From Catellatospora coxensis (GTDB lineage Bacteria; Actinomycetota; Actinomycetes; Mycobacteriales; Micromonosporaceae), in the NCBI RefSeq assembly GCF_016862635.1, contig NZ_BONI01000007.1, positions 62,001-126,000 of the forward strand: 64,000 nt of DNA, read 5' to 3'. Shown here one piece after another: positions 34,766 through 43,829 of the stretch. Made by a program: the position numbers and the translations under genes. Numbering within the stretch: the first letter of the stretch is position 1; every line of letters begins with the position of its first letter. A model generated the notes under the pieces. The model saw only the letters and a program-made list of their open reading frames with translations. It had not been told where the DNA came from and searched no databases.

Positions 34766-34971
34766 CGCCAGGCGGCCTGCTCGACGTCGGTCTCTGCGAG
34801 CCGATCCGCGGTGAGCAAGGCGACCTTCATGAACCGAGCCGCTCGCACCTGACGTCGCTGGGCGATCTCGCGCAACGCACGGTTGACGGTCTCCGCCTTG
34901 GTCGAGGTGCCCAGCTCCGCCATGGCGAGGGCCAGTGCTTCCTCGTCGATGTCCACCAGCGTCTTGGCCAT
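34762..34971 (-). CDS. VapB-like type II antitoxin, apparently without its toxin
   Basis: A 69-residue protein opening with MAKTLVDIDEEALALAMAELGTSTKAETVNRALREIAQRRQ. This is the compact DNA-binding start typical of actinobacterial VapB antitoxins, where KAETVNRALRE is the family signature. The C-terminal tail (ARFMKVALLTADRLAETDVEQAAWR) would wrap a VapC toxin. No full PIN-domain toxin follows, only a possible short remnant at 34700-34765. It lies just upstream of Y RNA-like gene 4 on the same strand. Its present role may be DNA binding only, or neutralising a toxin encoded elsewhere. Confidence 0.75.
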   Translation of the reverse strand: MAKTLVDIDEEALALAMAELGTSTKAETVNRALREIAQRRQVRAARFMKVALLTADRLAETDVEQAAWR

Positions 34972-35048
34972 GGTCGTCCTCCGTGGCGGCGTGCCCGCTC
35001 GGGTATTTCCCGGCTCTCGAAGATATCCGAGCGGGCGCGCCGACGATG

Positions 35049-36311
35049 TCAGGCGGCGATCTGCTCGCGGGCCGCCTGGGTCACCGCACGAAAGGGCTGC
35101 TGGTCACGCATGCCCCAGGGCGAGCCGTACGCGGTCAGCAGGTCCAGGAACGGCACCGGGTCGAGCGCCTCCGGGCCGAGCACCCCGGCGCCCTTCCACA
35201 CGCCCTGCGCCAGCAGCTCCAGCGCGACGACGGGGTTCACCGCGGTCTGCCACACCACCGCCTGGTGGCCGTACTCGCGCATGGACCACTCGTTGTCGAC
35301 GACGTGGTAGAGGTACATCTCCTTGGCCCGGCCGTCGAGGCCCTTGCCCTTGACCCAGGTGCCGGCGCAGGTCTTGCCCTTCATCCGGGAGCCCAGCGTG
35401 GCGGGGTCGGGCAGCTGCGCGGCGAGCACGTCGCGCGGCGAGACCATGACCTGCGACCTGCCCCCGCCGATGGCGACCGGCCGGGTGGAGTCGAGGCCGA
35501 GCTTGTGCACGGTCTTCAGGATCTCGATGAACTCGGTGCCCAGGCCGTACTTGAAGGTGACCCGCTTCGCGTCGACCCAGCGCGGGATGAGCAGCACCTC
35601 CTCGTGCTCCACGTTGACGCACTCGACCGGGCCGATGCCCTCGGGGAAGTCGAACACCTCGGGTTCGCTGAACGGGGCGGTGGTGAACCAGCCGCGCTCG
35701 CGTTCCCAGATGATCGGCGGGTTGAGGCACTCCTCGATGGTGGTCCAGATGGAGAACGACGGGGCGAAGTCGAAGCCCTCGACGGTGATGTTGGAGCCGT
35801 CCCGCACGCCGATCTCGTCGATCTCGGAGAACAGGTGGTCGGCGGCGTACCGGGCGAAGATGTCGGACAGGCCGGGCTCGACGCCGATGCCGACGAGCGC
35901 GAGCCGGTCGGCCGCCTCCCAGGCGACGGCCTTGCCGAACTGCTCCTCGCCGAGCATCACGCCGGTCTTGGCGTACGGATCGGTGGGGTGCGGGTGGGAC
36001 AGCGACATGGCCATGTCGAGGTAGTCCGCCCCGGCCGCGTACGCCCCGTCGAAGATCGGCATGACGAAGCGGGGGTCCACCGCGTTGAGCACGTGCGTGA
36101 TCTCGTGTTCGCGGCACAGTCCGGCGACGTCGGCGGCGCGGGAGGCGTCCAGGCGCGCCGCGACGAACCGGTCGTCCAGCCCGGAGACGGCCCGCTGGGC
36201 GCGTTCCAGGGAGTAGTCGGCCACCACCATGAGCTGGAAGAAGTCACGGCGAGCGGCGATGGCGGCTGCTGCACTGCCGACGCCACCAGCGCCGACCAGC
36301 AGGATACGCAT
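35049..36311 (-). CDS. Saccharopine dehydrogenase family oxidoreductase
   Basis: A 420-residue protein with an N-terminal Rossmann fold (MRILLVGAGGVGSAAAAIAA). NAVDPRFVMPIFDGAYAAGADYLDMAMS and GIGVEPGLSDIFARYAADHLF are typical of the saccharopine dehydrogenase/carboxynorspermidine synthase group. The substrate cannot be set from sequence alone. Members act on lysine-derived or polyamine-derived secondary amines with NAD(P)H. It lies on the same strand downstream of a FAD-dependent amine oxidase-like gene and the polyamine transporter operon, so a polyamine-related substrate is plausible (inference). About 90 bases with a small hairpin (CGTGGC/GCCACG near 36331-36350) separate it from that gene. 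Confidence 0.85.
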   Translation of the reverse strand: MRILLVGAGGVGSAAAAIAARRDFFQLMVVADYSLERAQRAVSGLDDRFVAARLDASRAADVAGLCREHEITHVLNAVDPRFVMPIFDGAYAAGADYLDMAMSLSHPHPTDPYAKTGVMLGEEQFGKAVAWEAADRLALVGIGVEPGLSDIFARYAADHLFSEIDEIGVRDGSNITVEGFDFAPSFSIWTTIEECLNPPIIWERERGWFTTAPFSEPEVFDFPEGIGPVECVNVEHEEVLLIPRWVDAKRVTFKYGLGTEFIEILKTVHKLGLDSTRPVAIGGGRSQVMVSPRDVLAAQLPDPATLGSRMKGKTCAGTWVKGKGLDGRAKEMYLYHVVDNEWSMREYGHQAVVWQTAVNPVVALELLAQGVWKGAGVLGPEALDPVPFLDLLTAYGSPWGMRDQQPFRAVTQAAREQIAA

Positions 36312-36400
36312 AAAAGTCCCTTCAACATCGTGGCGGCTGATGCCACGAGACGACTTGATTCAGGTGTGTTCCCGCGTCCCGAAGGCCGGGGACGGAGGTG

Positions 36401-37813
36401 TCAGGAGTCGAAGCCCAGCCCGGCGTGGTCCAGCGTGCGCAGCCACAGGTTGCGGCGGCCCTGGTGCTCGTCGGCGCGGGCCAGCGACCAGCGGGTCAGC
36501 TGGATGCCGAGCGAGCGCAGCGGCTCCGGCGGCAGCGGCCAGGGCTTGGACCGTACGAAGTCCAGCCTGGTGCGCTCCGTGGACGCGCCTTCGAGGTGGT
36601 CGAGCATCACCTGCGCGCCGAAGCGGGTCGCCCCGACGCCCAGCCCGGTGTAGCCGGCCGCGTAGGCCAGCCTGCCGCCGAAGGCGGTGCCGAAGAAGGC
36701 GCAGAAGCGGGTGCAGGTGTCGATCACCCCGCCCCAGCTGTGGGTGAACCGAAGTCCCTCCAGCTGCGGGAACGTGGTGAAAAAGTGCTCGGCCAGCCGG
36801 GTGAAGGTGTCCTGGCGCTGTTCGAGGGTCGGTGCGATCCGGTTGCCGAAGTGGTAGATCGCGTCGTAGCCGCCGAACAGGATCCGGTTGTCCGCGGTGA
36901 GCCGGTAGTAGTGGAACTGGTTCGCCGAATCGCCCAGCCCCTGCCGGTTACGCCAGCCCAGGTCCCCGAGCTGGGTCGCGGTCAGCGGCTCGGTCATCAG
37001 GGCGTAGTCGTACACCGGGATCAGGTAGCGCTTGAGCTTGCGCACCAGCGGACCGAAGGCACTGGTCGCCAGCGCGACCCGGGCCGCCCGGACCTCGCCG
37101 TGCGGGGTGCGCAGCAGCAGTCCGTCGCGCCCGCTGCTCACCCCGAGCACCGGGGTGCCCTCGTAGATGCGCACGCCCAGGGTCAGGCACGCCTGCCGCA
37201 GGCCCCAGGCCAGTTTCGCCGGGTCGACCATGGCCACCCGGTCGCGGTCCCACCAGCCGCCCAGGTACGTGGGCGAGTCGACCTCGGCCCGCACCTGCTC
37301 GGCGTCGAACACCTCGGCGCGGTAACCCATGGACCGGGTCAGCTCCGCCGACTCGTGCAGCCAGTCCAGCTGGTACGCGGAGGTGGCCACCTCCAGCTCA
37401 CCGGTGCGCTCGAAGTCGCAGTCGATGCCGTACCGGGCCAGCGTGTCCTCGATCTGGTCGAGGTTCTCCCGGCCGAGCCGTTCCAGCTCGGTGATCTCGT
37501 CCGGGAAGCGGTCCACCCCGTTGGCGAGCCCGTGCGTGAGGCTCGCGGAGCAGAATCCGCCGTTGCGTCCGGAGGCGGCGTGGCCGCACACCCCCGATTC
37601 GAGCACCACCACGTCGGTCGACGGGTCGCGCTCCTTGGCCAGCAGCGCCGTCCACAGGCCGCTGTAGCCGCCCCCGATGACTGCCAGCTGCGCGGTGGTC
37701 GCGCTGGTCAGCGGGGGCACGGGTGCCGGCCGGGAGGGCCGGTCCGTCCAGTACGGCGTCGGCGACGTGTCTGACAGCGCCGACGCCCACAGTTTTGATC
37801 CTTTGGCCCGCAT
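36401..37813 (-). CDS. FAD-dependent amine oxidoreductase (DAO family, PuuB-like)
   Basis: A 470-residue flavoprotein from the ATG at 37813, preceded by GGAGGAG. An earlier in-frame ATG lies inside a terminator-like region. The FAD-binding motif is AQLAVIGGGYSGLWTALLAKERDPSTDVVVLE, followed by CGHAASGRNGGFCSASLTHGLANG. FTHSWGGVIDTCTRFCAFFG and YAAGYTGLGVGATRFGAQ complete the DAO fold. This is the type that oxidises amines such as gamma-glutamylputrescine or other secondary amines. It lies downstream of the polyamine ABC transporter genes but behind two terminator-like hairpins, so it probably has its own promoter. A paralogue is at 47316-48659. Confidence 0.88.
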   Translation of the reverse strand: MRAKGSKLWASALSDTSPTPYWTDRPSRPAPVPPLTSATTAQLAVIGGGYSGLWTALLAKERDPSTDVVVLESGVCGHAASGRNGGFCSASLTHGLANGVDRFPDEITELERLGRENLDQIEDTLARYGIDCDFERTGELEVATSAYQLDWLHESAELTRSMGYRAEVFDAEQVRAEVDSPTYLGGWWDRDRVAMVDPAKLAWGLRQACLTLGVRIYEGTPVLGVSSGRDGLLLRTPHGEVRAARVALATSAFGPLVRKLKRYLIPVYDYALMTEPLTATQLGDLGWRNRQGLGDSANQFHYYRLTADNRILFGGYDAIYHFGNRIAPTLEQRQDTFTRLAEHFFTTFPQLEGLRFTHSWGGVIDTCTRFCAFFGTAFGGRLAYAAGYTGLGVGATRFGAQVMLDHLEGASTERTRLDFVRSKPWPLPPEPLRSLGIQLTRWSLARADEHQGRRNLWLRTLDHAGLGFDS

Positions 37814-37870
37814 GAGCCGATCTCCTCCTTCTACTACCGGGGAGCCAGATTTCAGCTCCTTTTTCCCTAT

Positions 37871-37959
37871 AAAAGCCCAGACAAACGAAATGTCTGGGAA
37901 TGCCAAACGGCCGCCGAACCGGGAAGCACGATCAGGCGTGCTCCGGGTCGGCGGCCGTT
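37871..37959 (-). terminator. Double terminator downstream of potC
   Basis: Two hairpins follow the potC stop. The first (arms 37906-37917 and 37948-37959) is GC-rich with a nested small stem. The second (arms 37876-37883 and 37891-37898, seven-base loop) is followed on the minus strand by CTTTTAT, a classical intrinsic terminator. Together they isolate the transporter operon from the oxidase gene. Confidence 0.75.
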
Positions 37960-37966
37960 CGGAGAA

Positions 37967-38800
37967 TCAGGACGTCGCGGCGCGGCGGGCGGAGCGGCGA
38001 CGGGTGCGCAGCTGGCCCGCGATGACGAACGCGAACGAGATCAGGAACATCGCGGTGGCGATCGCGTTGACCTGCGGCGGGATGCCGCGCAGGTTGGAAC
38101 CCCAGATGAACATGGGGAAGGTGGTGTAGTCGCTGGTGCCGGTGACGAAGTTGGTGATGATGAAGTCGTCGAAGCTCAGCGAGAACGCCAGCAGGGCGGC
38201 GGCCATGATGCCGGGCAGCACGAGCGGCAGGATGACCAGACGGAACGCCTGCCACGGCGTCGCGTACAGGTCCATCGCCGCCTCCTGCAGCCTCGGGTCA
38301 AGCCCGGCCAGCCGTGCCTTCACGGTGACCACCACGAACGATATGCAGAACATGACATGCGCGATGAGGATCGTCAAGAAGCCCATCGGAATCTGCAGCC
38401 CTATGAACAGGGTCAACAACGAGGTGCCCATCACGATTTCCGGGGTGGCCATCGGCAGGAAGATCAGCGTGTTGGTGCTGCCCCGGCCGATGAACCGGTA
38501 GCGAACCAGGGCAAACGAGATCAAAGTGCCCAGGATGGTCGCGATCACCGTCGCCGACAGGCCCACGTAGATGCTGCGCAGCAGCGAGTCGCAGATGCCC
38601 GCCGCCCCGCACATGTCGGTCCAGTTGTTCCAGGTGAACTGGAACGTCTCCAGGTCCAGCACGTACGTCGTGTTGCGGCTGGCCGGCTGGTTGAACGACA
38701 GCAGCATGACCACGGCGATCGGCACGAACAGGTAGGCCAGCAGCACGAACCCGAGCAGCAGCACCCACTTCTCGGCGAGCCAGCGCCAGAACCCGTGCAT
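37967..38800 (-). CDS. potC: Polyamine-type ABC transporter permease (PotC-like)
   Basis: A 277-residue permease from the ATG at 38800, whose ATGA overlaps the potB stop. Six membrane helices are predicted. The EAA loop that docks the ATPase is EAAMDLYATPWQAFRLVILPLVLPGIMAAALLAFSLSFDDFIITNFVTG. The SFDDFIITNF segment is typical of the PotC/PotI branch. It forms the membrane channel with PotB for spermidine/putrescine-type substrates. The extracellular loop contains two cysteines (DMCGAAGICDS), an uncommon detail. It is the last gene of the transporter operon. Confidence 0.92.
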   Translation of the reverse strand: MHGFWRWLAEKWVLLLGFVLLAYLFVPIAVVMLLSFNQPASRNTTYVLDLETFQFTWNNWTDMCGAAGICDSLLRSIYVGLSATVIATILGTLISFALVRYRFIGRGSTNTLIFLPMATPEIVMGTSLLTLFIGLQIPMGFLTILIAHVMFCISFVVVTVKARLAGLDPRLQEAAMDLYATPWQAFRLVILPLVLPGIMAAALLAFSLSFDDFIITNFVTGTSDYTTFPMFIWGSNLRGIPPQVNAIATAMFLISFAFVIAGQLRTRRRSARRAATS

Positions 38801-39720
38801 CAGACCACCTCCTCCGTGCCCGCGGTGCTGACGTAGATCGTCACCAGCACCAGGATCGTCACCATCAGCATCACCGACAGCGCGGACGCGATCGGGTAGT
38901 CGTTGACGACCAGGAAGCGCGACTGGATCACGCTGCCGATCATCTGCGTGTTCGGCCCGCCCAGCAGCTGCGCGTTGACGTAGTCGCCGGCCGACGGGAT
39001 GAAGGTGAGCAGCGTGCCCGCGATGACGCCCGGCATGGACAGCGGCAGCGTCACGCGGAAGAAGCTGCGCACCGGCCCGTGGTACAGGTCGCGGGCGGCC
39101 TCCAGCAGCCGTACGTCCAGCTTGTCGAGGCTGGCGTACAGCGGCAGCACCATGAACGGCAGGAAGTTGTAGACCAGGCCCGCGATCACCGCGAACTCGG
39201 TCGCCAGCAGGCGGCCGTCCGGCCCGAGGAGGTGCGCCCACTTCAGGAAGTCGACCACCGGCCCGCTGTCGGACAGAATCGCCTTCCAGGCGTAGGTGCG
39301 CACCAGGAAGCTGGTGAAGAACGGCGCGATCACGCCGACCAGCATCAGGTTCTTCCAGCGCCCACCCTTGATCGCGATCGCGTACGCCAGCGGGTAACCG
39401 AGCAGCAGGCAGACCACCGTGGTGATCAGCGCGTACCCCAGCGAGCGCAGGAACTGGACGTGGAACATCTCCCACGCGTCGGCGTAATTGGAGAACGCCC
39501 AGGCGAACGTGTAGCCGGTCTCCACCGAGCCGCTCGGGTCCCACAGGCTCGCCATGACCAGCTGGAACACCGGGTAGACGAAGAACACCGCGAGCCAGAG
39601 CAGGCCGGGGGCGAGCAGGGCGTACGGGATCCACTTGCGCCGCCGCATCCCGGCCGGGGGTTCGACCGGGATCTCGGTGGCGGCGGGGGTGCCCGACGCC
39701 GTGGGCAGCAGGGCGGCCAC
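38800..39720 (-). CDS. potB: Polyamine-type ABC transporter permease (PotB-like)
   Basis: A 306-residue permease starting at the GTG at 39718-39720, one base after the potA stop. It has a cytoplasmic N-terminus and six membrane helices. The EAA loop reads EAARDLYHGPVRSFFRVTLPLSMPGVIAGTLLTFIPSAGDYVNAQLLGG. IPSAGDYVN is the hallmark of the PotB/PotH branch. It pairs with PotC in the inner-membrane complex powered by PotA. Overlap with potC and abutment to potA indicate one translationally coupled operon. Confidence 0.92.
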   Translation of the reverse strand: MAALLPTASGTPAATEIPVEPPAGMRRRKWIPYALLAPGLLWLAVFFVYPVFQLVMASLWDPSGSVETGYTFAWAFSNYADAWEMFHVQFLRSLGYALITTVVCLLLGYPLAYAIAIKGGRWKNLMLVGVIAPFFTSFLVRTYAWKAILSDSGPVVDFLKWAHLLGPDGRLLATEFAVIAGLVYNFLPFMVLPLYASLDKLDVRLLEAARDLYHGPVRSFFRVTLPLSMPGVIAGTLLTFIPSAGDYVNAQLLGGPNTQMIGSVIQSRFLVVNDYPIASALSVMLMVTILVLVTIYVSTAGTEEVV

Positions 39721-39721
39721 G

Positions 39722-40807
39722 TCAGCTCCCCACGAGGAACGAGTGCGCGGGCGACCAGTGCACCGCCACCTCGGTCCCGGGCAGCGCCGGGTTCGCGATG
39801 CCGGAGTTGGGCACGAACACCGTCAGCTCGCTGCCCCACGGGGCGCGGACCAGGTACTGCGTGGAGACGCCGGTGAAGGACGCGTCGGTGACGACGCCCT
39901 GCACCGCCGCGTGGCCCGAGGGCACCGCGTCCGGGCCGTCGGCCAGGTGCAGCTTCTCCGGGCGTACGCCCAGCAGGGCCGTGCCCGACGTGACCCGGCA
40001 CCGGCCCGCCGGCACCGCCAGCCGGTTGCCGTGCGCGTCGACCGTGACGTGGCCGTCGGCCTGCCCGGTGACCTCCGCCTTGATCAGGTTGGACTGGCCG
40101 AGGAAGTTGGCCACGAACGCCGAGGCGGGGAACTCGTACATCTCGGCCGGCGCGCCCAGCTGCTCGATCCGCCCCGCCTGCATCACGGCGACCGTGTCGG
40201 CCATGGTCATGGCCTCCTCCTGGTCGTGCGTGACGTGCACGAAGGTGATGCCGACCTCGGTCTGGATGCGCTTGAGCTCGATCTGCATCTGCCTGCGCAG
40301 CTTGAGGTCGAGCGCGCCGAGCGGCTCGTCGAGCAGCAGCACCTCGGGGTTGTTGACCAGGGCTCGGGCCAGCGCCACCCGCTGCTGCTGCCCGCCGGAC
40401 AGCTGCGCCGGGCGGCGCGACCCGTACTGGCCGAGCTGGACCAGGTCGAGCATCTCGGCGACCTTGCGGCGGGTCTCCGCCCGGTTCTCGCCCTTGCGGC
40501 GCAGGCCGAACGCCACGTTGTCCTCGACACTCATGTGCGGGAACAGCGCGTAGCTCTGGAACACCGTGTTGACCGGCCGCTTGTACGGGCGCATCCGGGT
40601 GATGTCCAGCCCGCCGAGCGTGATCCGCCCGGCGTTCGGCTCCTCCAGCCCGGCCACCATGCGCAGCGTGGTGGTCTTCCCGCAGCCCGACGCCCCGAGC
40701 AGCGCGAAGAACGAGCCGTCCGGAATGGTCAGGGTGAGGTCGTCGACGGCCGTGAAGCCGCCGAACGTCTTGGTGACGTTCTCGATGCAGAGGTCCTGGT
40801 CGGTCAA
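39722..40807 (-). CDS. potA: Polyamine-type ABC transporter ATPase (PotA-like)
   Basis: A 361-residue ATPase. Walker A is GASGCGKTT (38-46), the signature is LSGGQQQRVALARAL, Walker B is LLLDEPLGALD, and the switch His is in FVHVTHDQEEAMTMAD. The C-terminal third is a TOBE-like regulatory domain (LLGVRPEKLHL, VTDASFTGVSTQYLVRA), as in PotA and other importer ATPases. It energises uptake through PotB and PotC with the lipoprotein encoded immediately upstream. The four-base gap to that gene and the coupling to potB place it in the same operon. Confidence 0.94.
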   Translation of the reverse strand: MTDQDLCIENVTKTFGGFTAVDDLTLTIPDGSFFALLGASGCGKTTTLRMVAGLEEPNAGRITLGGLDITRMRPYKRPVNTVFQSYALFPHMSVEDNVAFGLRRKGENRAETRRKVAEMLDLVQLGQYGSRRPAQLSGGQQQRVALARALVNNPEVLLLDEPLGALDLKLRRQMQIELKRIQTEVGITFVHVTHDQEEAMTMADTVAVMQAGRIEQLGAPAEMYEFPASAFVANFLGQSNLIKAEVTGQADGHVTVDAHGNRLAVPAGRCRVTSGTALLGVRPEKLHLADGPDAVPSGHAAVQGVVTDASFTGVSTQYLVRAPWGSELTVFVPNSGIANPALPGTEVAVHWSPAHSFLVGS

Positions 40808-40811
40808 CCTG

Positions 40812-42047
40812 TCACGCCCCGATCGCTGCCTGGAACTTGCCCTGGTACTCCTTCTCCTCAGCCTCGGTCAGCGGCTTGAAGATCTTGATCTTCGACTGCA
40901 TCGCGGCGTCGGGGAAGATGAGCGGGTTCTGCGCGAGGTCCGGGTCGATCTTGACCATCTCCTCCTGCGCGCCCGCCACCGGGCAGACGTAGTTCACGAA
41001 CGCGGCCAGCTCCGCGGCCACCTTCGGATCGTAGTAGTAGTCGATCAACGCCATCGCGTTCGCCGCGTGCGGCGAGGTGATCGGGATCATCATGTTGTCC
41101 GACCAGAGCATCATGCCCTCGTCCGGCGTGACCAGCTTGATCTTGTCGTTCTCGAAGCCGAGCTGGATCACGTCGCCGGACCACGCGATGCATGCGGCGA
41201 TGTCGCCCTTGGCCAGGTCCTGCACGTAGTCGTTGCCGGTGAAGCGGCGGATCTGGCCCGACGCCACGGCGCCCTTCAGCTTCTCCAGCGCCTGGTCGAA
41301 GTCGGCGGTGGTGAAGTTGCCCGGGTCCTTGCCGATCGACAGGAGCATGAAGCCCATCGTGTCGTGCATCTCGGTGAGGCAGGTGACCTTGCCCTTCAGG
41401 TCGGGGCGGGTCAGCAGCTCGTCGACCGTGCGCACCTCCTTGGTCACCGCGGTGTTCACGCCGATGCCGGTCAGGCCCGACTGCCACGGCGCCGCGTACT
41501 CCATGTTCGGGTCGAACTGGCGGCCGCGCAGGGACGGGGCCAGGTTCTTCAGGAACGTCGCGACCTTGTCGGCGGTGAACTTGGCGGCGAAGCCGTTGCG
41601 GATGAACGTGGCCGCCATCCAGTCGGTGAAGACCACGAGGTCGCGGTCGATCGGCTGGCACGCCGCGAGCTGCGTACGGATCTTGCCGTAGTACTCGTTG
41701 TTGTCGTTGATGTCGGCGGTGTAGGTGACGTCGATGCCGGTCTTCGCCTTGAAGGCGACCAGCGTGGGGTGGACCTCGGGGTTCTTCTCGTCCTCGTCCA
41801 TGTAGGCGGGCCAGTTCGAGAAGGCGACCTTGCGCTCGGTGGCCGAGACGTCGGCGACCGTGCAGAGCGGGCCGGCCGACGGGCCGGCGCTGCCGTTGTT
41901 GGTGCCCTTGGTGCCGCAGGCGGCGAGCGCACCGCCGGCCACCGCGAACGCCCCGCCGGCGAGTGCCCCGCGCAGCACGGTCCGGCGCGACGGCATGGCC
42001 GCCAGCACTGCCTGAGCCTGCGGGGAGAGTGGTATACGACGAGCCAT
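40812..42047 (-). CDS. potD: Polyamine-binding lipoprotein of the ABC transporter (PotD-like)
   Basis: A 411-residue substrate-binding protein from the ATG at 42047. It has a Tat-like twin arginine (residues 21-22, SRRTVL) followed by a lipobox (GGALAAC, Cys44), so it is probably exported folded and lipidated. The mature domain matches PotD/PotF-type binding proteins: FSNWPAYMDEDEKN, DINDNNEYYGKIR, NYVCPVAGAQEEMV. It delivers putrescine or spermidine-like amines to PotABC. It follows the aminobutyraldehyde dehydrogenase gene by 46 bases, so uptake and catabolism are probably co-expressed. A close paralogue is at 44466-45704. Confidence 0.92.
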   Translation of the reverse strand: MARRIPLSPQAQAVLAAMPSRRTVLRGALAGGAFAVAGGALAACGTKGTNNGSAGPSAGPLCTVADVSATERKVAFSNWPAYMDEDEKNPEVHPTLVAFKAKTGIDVTYTADINDNNEYYGKIRTQLAACQPIDRDLVVFTDWMAATFIRNGFAAKFTADKVATFLKNLAPSLRGRQFDPNMEYAAPWQSGLTGIGVNTAVTKEVRTVDELLTRPDLKGKVTCLTEMHDTMGFMLLSIGKDPGNFTTADFDQALEKLKGAVASGQIRRFTGNDYVQDLAKGDIAACIAWSGDVIQLGFENDKIKLVTPDEGMMLWSDNMMIPITSPHAANAMALIDYYYDPKVAAELAAFVNYVCPVAGAQEEMVKIDPDLAQNPLIFPDAAMQSKIKIFKPLTEAEEKEYQGKFQAAIGA

Positions 42048-42093
42048 CGAACGTTCCTTCACTGCCAGAGGGGTTTACAGGCGCAGATATCAC

Positions 42094-43578
42094 TTACCGA
42101 CTGAAGACGGTGCGGTGCCACGGCTTCGCGGCGACCGCGGTGGTGTCGTACATGACGTGCTTGATCTGGGTGTACTCGTCGAACGAGTACGTGGACATGT
42201 CCTTTCCGAAGCCGGAGCGACGGTAACCCCCGTGCGGCATCTCGCTGATGATCGGGATGTGGTCGTTGACCCACACACATCCGGCGCGCAGCTCGCGCGT
42301 GCCCCGCAACGACCGGTGCACGTCGCGCGTCCACACGCTCGCCGCCAGGCCGTACGGAGTGTCGTTGGCCAGCGCCACACCCTCGTCATCGGTGTCGAAC
42401 GGCAGCACGACCAGCACCGGGCCGAAGACCTCCTGCTGGACGATCTCGCTGTCCTGCGCGGCGTCGACGACCAGGGTGGGCGCGTAGTAGGCGCCGTGCG
42501 CCAGCCCTTCGGGCACCCGGCCACCCGCCACGATCTTGGCACCCGCCGCGCGGGCCCGGTCGACGAACCCCGCCACCCGGTCCCGCTGGGCGAGGCTGAT
42601 CAGCGGGCCGATGTCGGTCGCCGGGTCCCGCGGGTCGCCGGGGCGTACGCCCTCGAACAGCTCCGCGACCCGGGCCACGAAGCGGTCGTAGAGCGGGCGC
42701 TGCACGTAGGCGCGGGTCGCCGCGGTGCAGTCCTGCCCCGAGTTGATCAGCGAGCCGGCCACCGCGCCCTGCGCCGCGGCCTCCACGTCGGCGTCGTCGA
42801 ACACCAGGAACGGGGCCTTGCCGCCCAGCTCCAGGTGCACCCGCTTCACCGCGCCCGCGGCGGTCGCGCCGATGCCCCGGCCCACCGCGGTCGAGCCGGT
42901 GAAGCTGACCATGTCCACCTCGGGGTGCGCGACCAGTGCCGCCCCGGCCACCGGGCCACGCCCGGTGACCACGTTGACGACCCCGGCCGGGATGCCCGCG
43001 TCCAGGCAGGCCTGCGCGAACATCACGCTGGTCAGCGGGGTCAGCTCGGCGGGCTTGAGCACGATGGTGTTGCCCGCCGCGATGGCGGGCAGGATCTTCC
43101 AGGCCGCCATCTGCAGCGGGTAGTTCCACGGCGAGATCGAGCCGACCACCCCGATCGCCTCGCGGCGCACGTAGCTGGTGTGGTCGGCGGAGTACTCCCC
43201 CGCCGCCTTGCCCTGCAGGTCGCGGGCCGCCCCGGCGAAGAAGGCGGTGTTGTCGATGGTGCCCGGCACGTCGAACTCGGTCGCCAGGCGCACCGGCTTG
43301 CCGGTCTGCGCGACCTCGGCCGCCACGAAGTCCGCGGCCCGCTCGGACAGCAGCCCCGCCAGCCGGTGCAGCGCGCCCGAACGCTCGCCCGGCGTCGCGC
43401 CCGACCAGCCCGGGAAAGCCGCCCGCGCGGCCGCGACGGCCGCGTTCACATCTTCCTGACCAGCGAGTCCGTACTCGGCGACGGTGCTACCGTCGGCGGG
43501 GTCGACCACGGTGAACCGCTCACCCGACGTCCCGTCGGCGATTCGATCACCGATGACATTCGGCGAAAAGCCGGTCAT
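42094..43578 (-). CDS. Gamma-aminobutyraldehyde dehydrogenase-type aldehyde dehydrogenase
   Basis: A 494-residue dehydrogenase from the ATG at 43578, preceded by GGGAGG. Motifs are SFTGSTAVGRGIGATA, the Glu in HLELGGKAPFLVF, and the Cys in INSGQDCTAATR. This is the same branch as the enzyme at 23716-25155, with NSGQDCTAATR in place of NAGQDCTAATR. It should oxidise 4-aminobutyraldehyde, formed from putrescine, to GABA. It is the first gene of the leftward operon that continues with potD, potA, potB and potC, and is divergent from an Lrp/AsnC regulator that probably controls it. Confidence 0.9.
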   Translation of the reverse strand: MTGFSPNVIGDRIADGTSGERFTVVDPADGSTVAEYGLAGQEDVNAAVAAARAAFPGWSGATPGERSGALHRLAGLLSERAADFVAAEVAQTGKPVRLATEFDVPGTIDNTAFFAGAARDLQGKAAGEYSADHTSYVRREAIGVVGSISPWNYPLQMAAWKILPAIAAGNTIVLKPAELTPLTSVMFAQACLDAGIPAGVVNVVTGRGPVAGAALVAHPEVDMVSFTGSTAVGRGIGATAAGAVKRVHLELGGKAPFLVFDDADVEAAAQGAVAGSLINSGQDCTAATRAYVQRPLYDRFVARVAELFEGVRPGDPRDPATDIGPLISLAQRDRVAGFVDRARAAGAKIVAGGRVPEGLAHGAYYAPTLVVDAAQDSEIVQQEVFGPVLVVLPFDTDDEGVALANDTPYGLAASVWTRDVHRSLRGTRELRAGCVWVNDHIPIISEMPHGGYRRSGFGKDMSTYSFDEYTQIKHVMYDTTAVAAKPWHRTVFSR

Positions 43579-43829
43579 ATCGCCTCCCAATGTCAGGTCG
43601 TCAACAACCCGTGGCGCGACGATCGTGACATGACGTGCGCCACATGACAAGGGATTCCGTGGCGATTAAGAGATGCGACTACGAATTCCGGCACCGAACA
43701 TCGCGAGTTGATGACGTTTCCGTTACGAGGGTGGCGACCAAGTGCCGGAATCGTCTGCCTCGTAGCGATACGATGCCCGGGCCGGATCATCTCCCCCGAT
43801 CCCCTCTGCGTACGCCCCAGGAGGCCTCA
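43579..43829. promoter_or_regulatory. Divergent control region between the polyamine operon and lrp-like gene
   Basis: 251 bases between the leftward dehydrogenase/pot operon and the rightward Lrp/AsnC gene. Two 10-base sites in exact inverted orientation, ATTCCGGCAC at 43685-43694 and GTGCCGGAAT at 43742-43751, lie 57 bases apart centre to centre. A related half-site (ATTCCG) occurs near 43648. Paired and phased sites are what a multimeric Lrp-type regulator would use. Confidence 0.5.
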
